DNA of 64,000 bases from Breoghania sp. L-A4 (GTDB taxonomy: Bacteria; Pseudomonadota; Alphaproteobacteria; Rhizobiales; Stappiaceae): NCBI RefSeq assembly GCF_003432385.1, contig NZ_CP031841.1, positions 4,882,501 to 4,946,500 on the forward strand. The letters are read 5' to 3'. Below the pieces are notes generated by a model, which ran no database searches, was not told the origin of the DNA, and saw only the letters and a list, made by a program, of their open reading frames with translations. The position numbers and the translations under genes were made by a program. This document shows positions 39,959-47,947 of this stretch, piece after piece; position 1 is the stretch's first letter, and each line of letters begins with the position of its first letter.

Positions 39959-41070
39959 ATGGCATCGCATAATCTCCTCCTTCTGCCGGGCGACGGCATC
40001 GGCCCCGAAATCATGGTCGAGGTCAAGAAGATCATCGCATGGTTCAACGCCCGCGGAAGCGACAGCTTCACCACGGACGAGGGCCTCGTCGGGGGCGCCG
40101 CCTATGACGCGCACGGCAAGGCGATTTCCGATGCCGACATGGACAAGGCGATGGCTGCCGACGCCATCATCTTCGGTGCGGTCGGCGGCCCGAAGTGGGA
40201 CAACGTCCCCTATGACGTGCGCCCCGAAGCCGGCCTGCTGCGCTTGCGCAAGGATCTCGAGCTCTTCGCCAACCTGCGCCCCGCCATCTGCTATCCCGCG
40301 CTCGCCGAGTCGTCCTCGCTCAAGAAAGAGGTGGTCGACGGCCTCGACATCCTAATCATCCGCGAGCTGACCGGCGGCGTCTATTTCGGCGAGCCGAAGG
40401 AAATCACCGACCTGGGCAACGGCCAGAAGCGCGCCGTCGACACGCAGGTCTATGACACCTTCGAGATCGAGCGCATTTCCCGCGTCGCCTTTGAGCTGGC
40501 CCGCACCCGCGGCAACCGCGTCTGCTCGATGGAAAAGCGCAACGTCATGAAGTCCGGCGTGCTGTGGAATGAGGTCGTCACCCAGGTGCACGAGCGCGAG
40601 TACAAGGACGTCGAGCTCACCCACATGCTGGCCGATGCCGGCGGCATGCAGCTCGTGCGCTGGCCCAAGCAGTTCGACGTCATCGTCACCGACAACCTGT
40701 TCGGCGACATGCTGTCCGACGTCGCCGCCATGCTGACCGGTTCGCTCGGCATGCTGCCCAGCGCCTCGCTCGGCGCGCCGGACGCCAAGACAGGCACCCG
40801 CAAGGCGCTCTACGAGCCGGTACACGGTTCCGCCCCGACATCGCGGGCACGGGCGCCGCCAACCCGATCGCCATGATCGCCTCCTTCGCCATGGCCCTGC
40901 GCTATTCCTTCGGCCTGGTCAAGGAAGCGGATCTGGTGGAAAGGGCGATCTCGGGCGCACTCGACAAGGGCCTGCGCACCGGCGACATCATGTCGGACGG
41001 CATGACCAAAGTCGGCACCACGGAGATGGGCGACGCGATCCTCGCCGAACTGAACGCGCTCAGCGCCTGA
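39959..41070 (+). CDS. leuB: 3-isopropylmalate dehydrogenase, frameshifted
   Basis: This leucine biosynthesis enzyme oxidises and decarboxylates 3-isopropylmalate. The repaired protein is about 370 residues. It opens with [57 protein letters not shown] and [16 protein letters not shown] are typical. The frame breaks at CCCC 40833-40836. One extra C gives the conserved [20 protein letters not shown] and continues to TGA 41068-41070. LeuB is needed for leucine prototrophy, so the break is probably not real. leuD is at 55769-56374. Confidence 0.94.
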
Positions 41071-41105
41071 TCGATACGAACCGGAGTCCCCACGGGAGGC
41101 AAGCG

Positions 41106-41602
41106 ATGGCGGAAGATGCGAAGCCTGCTGTCACGCTTGCCGGCCCCGGGGATGCGGCGGATCTCGCCATCCTGATGGCGGAGATCGACACCCACTATCA
41201 GGGCCGCACGCTGCCCGTTGAAGAGCGCGCGGCCCAGGCCGGGCGTTTTCTCGCGGAAGCCGAAAACGGCCTTCGATATGCTCTTGCGCGGACGGCCGGC
41301 CGGCCGGTGGGCGCCGCCTTCTTCATCCTCGCCCGGCATGGGCTCGTCACGCCCGGCTCCCTGTTTCTCAAGGACCTGTACGTGAGCGACGCGGCGCGCG
41401 GCGCGGGCATTGGCGAGGCCTTGATGCGCTTCGTAGCCCGTTTTGCCCTGCACAAGGGCGTGAGCCGCATCGATCTCAGCGTCGACGCTCCGAATACGGG
41501 AGCCGCGCGCTTCTATGCCGTCTCGGCGGCCGGCACGAAACGAGCAAGCTGTTTTACCGTTTCGACGGCGATGCGGTTGCGAAGCTCGCCGGCGATTGCT
41601 AG
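41106..41602 (+). CDS. GNAT N-acetyltransferase, frameshifted
   Basis: The repaired protein is about 165 residues. The acetyl-CoA binding site is LYVSDAARGAGIGEALM and is followed by SRIDLSVDAPNTGAARFY. The frame then breaks at about 41520-41523; one extra base gives the usual ending YAVLGGRHETSKLFYRFDG and a stop at 41600-41602. It follows leuB by 35 bases. The substrate is unknown. Confidence 0.82.
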
Positions 41603-41664
41603 TCACGCGGTCCCAATACCGGCGCGCGAAGTCTGCGCCGGACACCGCCTGCAAGGAGACAGTC

Positions 41665-42081
41665 ATGTCCGATCCGATCGCGCCCTTTCTCGGTGCCTGG
41701 ATCCTCGACATCGAGGCGAGCGACTTTGAGCAGGGCGAACCGCCGCTGTCGGGCAGCTATCGGATAGAGGCCGCCGATTTCGGTCTGACGTTCCACATGC
41801 GCTGGATCGATGCCAACGGCAAGGAAGAGGCCGTTTCCTTCACGGGCATGCCCGGCACCCGCGACGAGAGGCTCAAGCAGAGCGGGCTTGCTGATGCATT
41901 GGCGCTCTATCTGGAAACCGGAGGCGGGCTTGTATCGGAGGCCCGCCGGGAGGGCAAGGTCATCATGCGTGCCGTGCGTCGCCTCGCCGACAACGGCGCC
42001 ACGCTCATCATCGAACAGACCGTGCATCTGCCCGACGACACCTCCACCACCAATACGATGGTCTACCGCCGGGCCCAGTAG
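41665..42081 (+). CDS. Small conserved hypothetical, lipocalin-like
   Basis: This 138-residue protein has no signal peptide. It begins APFLGAWILDIEASDFEQGEP and alternates short strands (GSYRIEAADFGLTFHMRWID; GATLIIEQTVHLPDDTST), suggesting a beta-barrel of the lipocalin-like or calycin type. Start ATG 41665 has a textbook AAGGAGACAGTC before it, so the gene is likely expressed. I cannot assign a function. Confidence 0.7.
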   Translation: MSDPIAPFLGAWILDIEASDFEQGEPPLSGSYRIEAADFGLTFHMRWIDANGKEEAVSFTGMPGTRDERLKQSGLADALALYLETGGGLVSEARREGKVIMRAVRRLADNGATLIIEQTVHLPDDTSTTNTMVYRRAQ

Positions 42082-42158
42082 TGCGTCTGCCCGTGAGGGC
42101 GGGCCAAAGCGAGAGGGCAGCGCCTTGTGCGCCGCCCGATCGGTTTCCCATCTGTCGC

Positions 42159-42596
42159 TCAGTGGACGATCTCCTCCCAGCCCGGGCAGGCACACTCGTT
42201 CAGCGGCACCTTCCAGGGCCCGAGATTGCTCTTGTCGATGAGAACGGACGGCACCGTGATGTCGTCGGGCACCTCCTCGCCATCGAGATGCCGCAGGCCG
42301 GCGCGCGCCGCGGTACAGGCGATCTTGAAGGCGCTGAACTCCACCATCGCCTTGTCGTCCACGGGCACGAAGATCACCAGATCAGGCTTCGCGGCGAGGG
42401 CCTCCGCAACCAGCGCCTTCTGCTGGTCCACGTTGTCGGGCTTCTCGGGAACATGGTGCCGCGTCGTGGCGCCCTTTTCCTCGGCGATCAAATCGGCGCC
42501 GCGCCGGGCGGCCGCATAGGCGGGATTGATCAGATTCCTTGTGAAGACGGCAATCGTCCTCCCTTCGGCATGCGCCGCGCCCGAGATGACCCACAC
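42159..42596 (-). pseudogene. Sugar ABC transporter binding protein with its middle missing
   Basis: The frame of about 145 codons joins the N-terminus of a type 1 periplasmic sugar-binding protein (signal-like ISGAAHA, then GRTIAVFTRNLINPAYAAA and DLVIFVPVDDKAMV) directly to its extreme C-terminus (HLDGEEVPDDITVPSVLIDK, then SNLGPWKVPLNECACPGWEE). Normal members are about 320-340 residues, so roughly 170-190 are missing, apparently in frame after MVE. No ATG start is present, only GTG 42594-42596 or CTG further up. No permease or ATPase gene is near. It is probably a relic. Confidence 0.7.
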
Positions 42597-42764
42597 TAGA
42601 AGACCGGAATTCCACAGGGGAAATACGAAATAAGAAGTGCGCCATAAGCGGCGCTTATGGTTTCAGGGCACACCAGGGCCGTCGATTTCCTCCGGTTTTC
42701 TGGTAACGTCCCTCCATCGTCCGCCGCACATGATTTCAAGTGGGACAATGAAAGACGTCGCAGC

Positions 42765-43826
42765 ATGAACATTCTGGTTGTCGGGGCGGGGCCAACGGGG
42801 CTGACTGCTGCCGTGGAACTTGCACGCCAGGGCATTGTTCCGGTCGTTGCCGAAAAGCGGCCCGAGGGATCGGGGCTCTCACGCGCGGTGGGTATCCTGC
42901 CCGAAAGCCTCGAGCTGCTCGCGCCATCCGGCACAGCCCAGGCCCTGTTGCGCAAGGCCATGCGGATCGAACGCGCAAAGATCTTTCTTGGCGACACGCT
43001 CAAGGTGACCCTTCCGCTCGATATCTCGGATGATTTGCACGACACCGCAGTTGCGCTGCCCCAGGACCGGACCGAGGAAATCCTGCGCGAACGCCTTGCC
43101 GCGTTCGGTGGCGCCGTCTCCTTCGATCGCGAGGTGGTCGACATCACCCAGAACGCGACGGGAGTCGACGTGTCGTTCGCCAATGGCAGGCGCCAAAGGG
43201 CGGACTATGTCATCGCGGCGGATGGCGTGCACAGCCGGATACGCACGGCGCTTGGTATCGCCTACGGGGGCCGCGACATCGAGGAAATCTGGTCGATCGC
43301 CGATGTCAACGCGCGCGACTGGCCGCACGACCGCAGTTTCGTCCTGGCGCGCGCGAACACCGGGCACATGGCCGTGGTCGCGCACATGGCGCCACAGCGC
43401 TATCGCGTGGTCTCCAACACGCCGGACGCACTCAAGAGCCTGCGACTGCCGATGGACGTCACCCGCATCAACCGCCAGGGACAATTTCATCTCGCGGCCC
43501 GTCAAGCGAAGCGCTACCAGATGGGCCGGGTGTTTCTTGCCGGTGACGCAGCCCACTGCCATTCGCCCGTGGGCGGGCGCGGCATGAATCTCGGCATTGC
43601 GGATGCCGCCGACCTGGCCCGCCGCCTGATTGCGGATGATCTCGACGGCTATCACGATGCCCGACACGCGGCAGGCGCGAAAATCCTCGCCGAGACCGAA
43701 CGGCTGCGGCTGTTTCTGTCGTCATCGCGCGCCGTCAACACGCTCACGATCCGCGCCGCGCTGACGCTTGCGGGCGCCTTGCCGCCGCTGCGGCGCCGCA
43801 TCGCGAACCGATTTCTGCATGGATAG
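42765..43826 (+). CDS. FAD-dependent aromatic monooxygenase-like protein
   Basis: This 353-residue group A flavoprotein monooxygenase has the FAD-binding NILVVGAGPTGLTAAVELA, the DG motif YVIAADGVHSRIR and the GD motif GRVFLAGDAAHCHSPVGGRG followed by MNLGIADAADLA. Start ATG 42765 gives a standard N-terminus, although the ribosome binding site is weak. Members hydroxylate phenols or other small rings. The neighbours give no hint of the substrate. Confidence 0.87.
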   Translation: MNILVVGAGPTGLTAAVELARQGIVPVVAEKRPEGSGLSRAVGILPESLELLAPSGTAQALLRKAMRIERAKIFLGDTLKVTLPLDISDDLHDTAVALPQDRTEEILRERLAAFGGAVSFDREVVDITQNATGVDVSFANGRRQRADYVIAADGVHSRIRTALGIAYGGRDIEEIWSIADVNARDWPHDRSFVLARANTGHMAVVAHMAPQRYRVVSNTPDALKSLRLPMDVTRINRQGQFHLAARQAKRYQMGRVFLAGDAAHCHSPVGGRGMNLGIADAADLARRLIADDLDGYHDARHAAGAKILAETERLRLFLSSSRAVNTLTIRAALTLAGALPPLRRRIANRFLHG

Positions 43827-43933
43827 CCGCGGTCCGTTTTCAGGCGAGATTTCAGCGCTCCCCGCGGCGGCACGGCTAGCCTGCCGCACCCCTTGTTGGC
43901 TCGGTGAGTCATCGGCGCGGACACGGCCACGGC

Positions 43934-43962
43934 TTGACTTTTCCCGCATTTGACCGCAATAG
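43934..43962 (+). promoter_or_regulatory. Possible promoter of the asd leader
   Basis: TTGACT at 43934-43939 is a good -35 box; 17 bases later CAATAG (43957-43962) is a poor -10. This would start a transcript about 25 bases before the leader ATG. The gap from 43827 otherwise holds nothing recognisable. Confidence 0.35.
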
Positions 43963-43994
43963 AGCGGGAACTGGTTTCAGGCTCACGGATTGTC

Positions 43995-44114
43995 ATGCCG
44001 CATCTCGCCGCACTGTCCACGTCCGATCTTGCGTTCGCGCGCCGCCGCGCGACGAACCCTGCTGCCGTCTCCACGAAAACCACGACGAAAACAACCGCCA
44101 AGACGACCGTCTGA
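43995..44114 (+). CDS. Putative Thr/Lys-rich leader peptide upstream of asd
   Basis: This 39-residue frame begins MPHLAALSTSDLAFA and ends STKTTTKTTAKTTV before TGA 44112-44114. Residues 27-38 contain 8 Thr and 3 Lys, using ACG, ACC, ACA, AAA and AAG codons. Asd makes aspartate semialdehyde, the common precursor of Thr and Lys (and Met), so the codons match the end products of the pathway. The cluster lies directly before the stop and before competing hairpins, as in attenuation leaders such as thrL. The ribosome binding site (CGGAT) is weak. Expression and attenuation are inferred. Confidence 0.55.
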   Translation: MPHLAALSTSDLAFARRRATNPAAVSTKTTTKTTAKTTV

Positions 44115-44157
44115 CGGCGCCACTCGTCCCGCGTTCCCCGGGCCGGGGGGCGATCGG

Positions 44158-44219
44158 GGTCGCGGGCCGGACACGGCCACGACCTTCAGGGAACGAGGCC
44201 GGCTTCCGATCGCGTGGCC
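44158..44219 (+). promoter_or_regulatory. Mutually exclusive hairpins between leader and asd
   Basis: Stem 1 spans 44158-44184: GGTCG...CGACC with inner GGCCG/CGGCC and loop GACA. Stem 2 pairs GGCCACG (44175-44181) with CGTGGCC (44213-44219). They share bases 44175-44184, so only one can form. Stem 2 ends about 13 bases before the asd ribosome binding site. Neither has a T-run, so control could act on translation or Rho rather than intrinsic termination. Confidence 0.45.
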
Positions 44220-44243
44220 GGAAAATCGAAAAGGAATGAATCC

Positions 44244-45275
44244 ATGGGCTACAAAATCGCGGTCGTTGGTGCGACCGGCAACGTCGGCCGCGAAATTCTC
44301 GACATTCTCGACGAGCGGCAGTTCGACGCCGATGAAGTCGTGGCCGTCGCCTCGCGGCGCTCGCAGGGCGTCGAAGTCTCCTTCGGCGACAAGACGCTGA
44401 AGTGCAAGGCGCTGGAGAACTACGACTTCACCGGCACCGACATCTGCCTGATGTCGGCCGGAGGCGATGTGGCCAAGGAATGGGCGCCCAAGATCGCCGC
44501 CCAGGGATGCGTGGTGATCGACAATTCCTCCGCATGGCGCTACGATTCCGACGTGCCGCTGATCGTGCCGGAAGTCAATGCCGACGCCATCGAGGGCTTC
44601 TCCAAGAAGAACATCATCGCCAATCCGAACTGCTCCACGGCGCAGCTCGTGGTGGCGCTCAAGCCGCTGCATGACGCCGCCGTCATCAAGCGCATCGTCG
44701 TCTCCACCTACCAGTCGGTCTCCGGCGGCGGCAAGGCGGCGATGGAAGAGCTGTTCGACCAGACCCGCGCGGTCTTCGTCAACGACCCCATCGAGCCGAA
44801 GAAGTTCACCAAGCGGATCGCCTTCAACGTCATTCCGCACATCGATGTCTTCATGGAAGACGGCTACACCAAGGAAGAGTGGAAGGTGCTGGCCGAAACC
44901 AAGAAGATGCTCGATCCGAAGATCAAGGTCACCTGCACCGCCGTCCGCGTGCCGGTGTTCATCGGCCATGCCGAGAGCGTCAACATCGAGTTCGAGAACG
45001 AGATTTCGGCCGACGAGGCCCGCGCCATCCTGCGCGAGGCGCCCGGTTGCCTGGTCATCGACAAGCACGAGGACGGCGGCTACATGACGCCCTATGAGTC
45101 CGCCGGCGAGGATGCGACCTACATCTCGCGCATCCGCGAAGACGCCACCGTGGAGAACGGCCTGAACCTGTGGGTGGTCTCCGACAACCTGCGCAAGGGG
45201 GCGGCGCTCAACGCGGTGCAGATCGCCGAAGTGCTGGTCAACCGCGGACTGCTGAAGAAGCGCGAGGCCGCGTGA
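44244..45275 (+). CDS. asd: Aspartate-semialdehyde dehydrogenase
   Basis: This 343-residue enzyme reduces aspartyl phosphate to aspartate semialdehyde for Lys, Thr and Met and for diaminopimelate. KIAVVGATGNVGREILDIL is the NADP site, IIANPNCSTAQLVVAL holds the catalytic Cys, and STYQSVSGGGKAAMEEL and VRVPVFIGHAESVNIEF follow. Start ATG 44244 has AAGGA upstream. The leader frame 43995-44114 precedes it, and a strong terminator follows at 45316-45345. dapF (58508-59422) uses its pathway later. Confidence 0.96.
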   Translation: MGYKIAVVGATGNVGREILDILDERQFDADEVVAVASRRSQGVEVSFGDKTLKCKALENYDFTGTDICLMSAGGDVAKEWAPKIAAQGCVVIDNSSAWRYDSDVPLIVPEVNADAIEGFSKKNIIANPNCSTAQLVVALKPLHDAAVIKRIVVSTYQSVSGGGKAAMEELFDQTRAVFVNDPIEPKKFTKRIAFNVIPHIDVFMEDGYTKEEWKVLAETKKMLDPKIKVTCTAVRVPVFIGHAESVNIEFENEISADEARAILREAPGCLVIDKHEDGGYMTPYESAGEDATYISRIREDATVENGLNLWVVSDNLRKGAALNAVQIAEVLVNRGLLKKREAA

Positions 45276-45315
45276 CCCGGAAGTCGGGGCGGGTTTCATC
45301 GTCTGGATGATTGAG

Positions 45316-45345
45316 CGGGCGCATCGGACCGGATGCGCCCGTTTT
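45316..45345 (+). terminator. Intrinsic terminator after asd
   Basis: CGGGCGCATC (45316-45325) pairs perfectly with GATGCGCCCG (45332-45341) around a 6-base loop and is followed by TTTT. It is 40 bases downstream of the asd stop. Confidence 0.88.
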
Positions 45346-45697
45346 CATTTCCGGACGCACCCGAGGGCCCGGCAGATATCCCTTTGGAGAGAGCGCGGCG
45401 AATCCGCCGCAAGCCAGCTTACCGTTAGCCGCACGTCATGCGGTCGGCGCCCGAAGACGCCGCCGAACGTCAACACTTTGCAGATCAAGCGAATTTTTTA
45501 TTCAATTAAAACAGCGTCGTAGATCGACGCGCCTTACTGTAAGCGGAGCTTGGCACCAAAGTACTATTTGAGACGTCTGACCCTACGGTATCATTCCGGC
45601 CACCGCAGACTACCCATCCGGATTGTTCAGGATGGCCATGGTCACGCGGCTTGGCTGCGTTCACACGAGCGCGGCGTGCTCAAGAGGAGGAATGATC
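45346..45697. other. Upstream region of the pqq operon
   Basis: These 352 bases between the asd terminator and pqqA have no gene. An AT-rich island lies at about 45485-45518 (GAATTTTTTATTCAATTAAAA), and TTACTGTAA, a small palindrome, lies near 45533. The pqq promoter is expected here, but no boxes are assigned with confidence. Confidence 0.45.
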
Positions 45698-45799
45698 ATG
45701 AAGACTTGGACCAAACCCGCCATGGCCAGCGTCGAAGCCGGTTTCGAAGTGACCCGCTACATGTCGGCCGAGATCGGCAAATGCGGCCGTCGCAAATAA
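45698..45799 (+). CDS. pqqA: PQQ precursor peptide PqqA
   Basis: This 33-residue peptide is the substrate from which PQQ is built. The sequence MKTWTKPAMASVEAGFEVTR followed by Y contains the required Glu17-x3-Tyr21 pair that PqqE cross-links. ATG 45698 is chosen over 45692 because AGGAGGA then has proper spacing. The C-terminus (EIGKCGRRK) is longer and more basic than many PqqA peptides I know. pqqB follows 39 bases later. Confidence 0.93.
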   Translation: MKTWTKPAMASVEAGFEVTRYMSAEIGKCGRRK

Positions 45800-45838
45800 C
45801 CGAAACAACCCGGTAATGACAGCGCGCGGCACACCCAG

Positions 45839-46804
45839 GTGAAACTCAGGATCATCGGCTCGGCCGCCGGCGGCGGATTTCCGCAGTGGAACTGCAACGC
45901 ACCGCTGAGCCGGGCCGTACGCGAAATGCGGCCCGGCTTTCTGCCCCGCACCCAGTCGAGCATGGCGGCAAGCGCCGACAGCGAAAGCTGGGCGCTCTTC
46001 AATGCCTCGCCCGACATTCGTCAGCAGATCGCCAACACCCCGGAGCTGCAGCCGCCGCCCGATGGCCCCTTGCGCGGTTCGCCGATCAAGGTGGTCGTGC
46101 TGACCAACGCCGACGTGGATCACATCGCGGGGCTGCTCACGCTACGCGAGCGCACGCCTCTGGTGATCTACGCAACTGCGCGCGTGCTCAAGACGCTTGC
46201 GGACAACAGCATCTTTCAGGTTCTGGCCGCTGACGTCGTCGAGCGTCGCGAACTGCCGATCGAGGGAGTCACCGAGATTTCCGGTCCGGACGGCCCCCTC
46301 GGCCTCAGCGTCGAGACCTTTGCGGTGCCGGGCAAGGTGGCCTTGTTCCTCGAGGACAACGCCGCGGAGGGCTTCGGCACCGCGCCCGGCGACACCATCG
46401 GTATCGCGTTGCGCGCCGGCGACACGCTGCTGCCGGGAGCGGACGGCGTGCTGCGCCGGGACAGCGTCCGCGCCTATTACATTCCGGGCTGCGCCGCGGT
46501 CGACGACGCGCTCAAGGCGCGGCTGGACGGCGCGTCCTGCCTGCTTTTCGACGGCACGGTCTTCAACGACACGGAAATGCGAGACGCCGGCGTTGGCGAA
46601 AAGACCGGCAAGCGTATGGGGCATCTGCATATCGGCGGGCCCGGCGGCTCGATCGAGGCCCTGAGCGATGTGGCGCTCGACCGGCGCATCTTCGTCCACA
46701 TCAACAACACCAATCCGATCCTGGAGCCGGGATCCGCCGCCGAACGCGCGGTCACCGGGGCCGGCTGGGAGATCGGTTACGACGGCATGGAGCTGGACCT
46801 GTGA
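45839..46804 (+). CDS. pqqB: PQQ biosynthesis protein PqqB
   Basis: This 321-residue metallo-beta-lactamase-fold protein is proposed to hydroxylate the cross-linked precursor. It opens KLRIIGSAAGGGFPQWNCNA, typical of PqqB, with LTNADVDHIAGLLTLRE as the metal-binding region and HINNTNPILEPGSAAE near the end. It uses a GTG start at 45839 and overlaps pqqC by 4 bases (GTGA). Confidence 0.95.
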   Translation: MKLRIIGSAAGGGFPQWNCNAPLSRAVREMRPGFLPRTQSSMAASADSESWALFNASPDIRQQIANTPELQPPPDGPLRGSPIKVVVLTNADVDHIAGLLTLRERTPLVIYATARVLKTLADNSIFQVLAADVVERRELPIEGVTEISGPDGPLGLSVETFAVPGKVALFLEDNAAEGFGTAPGDTIGIALRAGDTLLPGADGVLRRDSVRAYYIPGCAAVDDALKARLDGASCLLFDGTVFNDTEMRDAGVGEKTGKRMGHLHIGGPGGSIEALSDVALDRRIFVHINNTNPILEPGSAAERAVTGAGWEIGYDGMELDL

Positions 46805-47637
46805 ACACCCAAGCCACCGCACGAGCCCGCAAGGGTCCTGACCGCGACGCAATCGCCGATAGTCCGCGCCCCGCAAGCGACGCCATCCGCGCGGAAGGCC
46901 GGCTGCTGAGCCCTGCCGAGCTCGAAGAGGTGCTGCGCACCGCAGGTTTCGAGCGCTACCACATCCACCATCCGTTTCACCGGCTGATGAACGCCGGCGA
47001 ACTGACCAAGGTCCAGATGCAGGCGTGGGCGCTGAACCGCTACTGCTATCAGGCGGCCATCCCGAAAAAGGACGCGATCATCCTGTCGCGCTCGGAGGAT
47101 CCCGAATTCCGCCGCGAATGGCGCAAGCGCATCATCGATCACGACGGCGAGGAGAATGGCGAGAAGGACGGCGGCATCAGACGCTGGCTGAAGCTGGCCG
47201 AAGGGCTGGGCCTCGACACCGGGATGGTGCAGTCGCGCCGCTTCGCCCTGCCCGCCACCCGCTTCGCCGTCGGCGCCTATATCGATCTGGTCTCGCAAGG
47301 ATCGCTGCTCACGGCCGTCGCCTCGTCGCTGACCGAGCTGTTCTCGCCGGTGGCCATCGGCGAGCGCGTGCCGGCGATGCTGGCGCGTTACGACTACATC
47401 ACCGAGGACACCCTGTCGTATTTCACGCCGCGCCTGCACCAGGCCCCGCGCGACGCCGAGCACGCGCTGTCGCTGGTCACCCGCTGGGCGGATACCCCGG
47501 ACAAGCAGGCCGACGCGGTCGATGCGCTGCTGTCCAAGTGCGACATCCTGTGGGCGATGCTGGACGCGCTGCATTTCGCCTATGTCGAGCCGGGGCTGAT
47601 CGCGCCGGGCGCCTTCCGTCCCGATCCGGACGCCTGA
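46801..47637 (+). CDS. pqqC: Pyrroloquinoline-quinone synthase PqqC
   Basis: This 278-residue cofactorless oxidase carries out the last ring closure and oxidation of PQQ synthesis. The helical protein shows YHIHHPFHRLMNAGELTK, WALNRYCYQAAIPKKDA, IDHDGEENGEKDGGIRRWLK and ASSLTELFSPVAIGER, all conserved in PqqC. It has a GTG start overlapping pqqB, and about 30 extra N-terminal residues relative to a core starting LSPAELEEVL. Confidence 0.95.
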   Translation: MNTQATARARKGPDRDAIADSPRPASDAIRAEGRLLSPAELEEVLRTAGFERYHIHHPFHRLMNAGELTKVQMQAWALNRYCYQAAIPKKDAIILSRSEDPEFRREWRKRIIDHDGEENGEKDGGIRRWLKLAEGLGLDTGMVQSRRFALPATRFAVGAYIDLVSQGSLLTAVASSLTELFSPVAIGERVPAMLARYDYITEDTLSYFTPRLHQAPRDAEHALSLVTRWADTPDKQADAVDALLSKCDILWAMLDALHFAYVEPGLIAPGAFRPDPDA

Positions 47638-47638
47638 C

Positions 47639-47947
47639 ATGCACGCGCCGCGCGTCCGCACAGTGATCACGCCGGAAAGCCGGCCAAGACTTGGCGCCCA
47701 TGTGCGCCTGCAATATGACGACCTGCGCGGCCGCTGGGCGGTTCTGGCGCCCGAAAAGGTGCTCTGGCCCGACGATATCTCCACTGACATTCTGAAGCGC
47801 TGCGATGGCACCGCAAGCCTCTACGAGATCATCGCGGCGCTGATTCGCGACTACAACGCGCCGGAGGACGAAATCGGCCCCGATGTCATGGCCTTCCTGC
47901 AGCAATGGTCGGACCAGCTGCTCGTGCGCTGCGAGGTGGAGGCATGA
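47639..47947 (+). CDS. pqqD: PqqA-binding chaperone PqqD
   Basis: This 102-residue protein presents PqqA to PqqE through a winged-helix RiPP recognition element. PRLGAHVRLQYDDLRGRWAV, LAPEKVLWPDDISTDILKRC and YNAPEDEIGPDVMAFLQQ are the usual landmarks. It starts one base after the pqqC stop and overlaps pqqE by 4 bases. Confidence 0.94.
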   Translation: MHAPRVRTVITPESRPRLGAHVRLQYDDLRGRWAVLAPEKVLWPDDISTDILKRCDGTASLYEIIAALIRDYNAPEDEIGPDVMAFLQQWSDQLLVRCEVEA

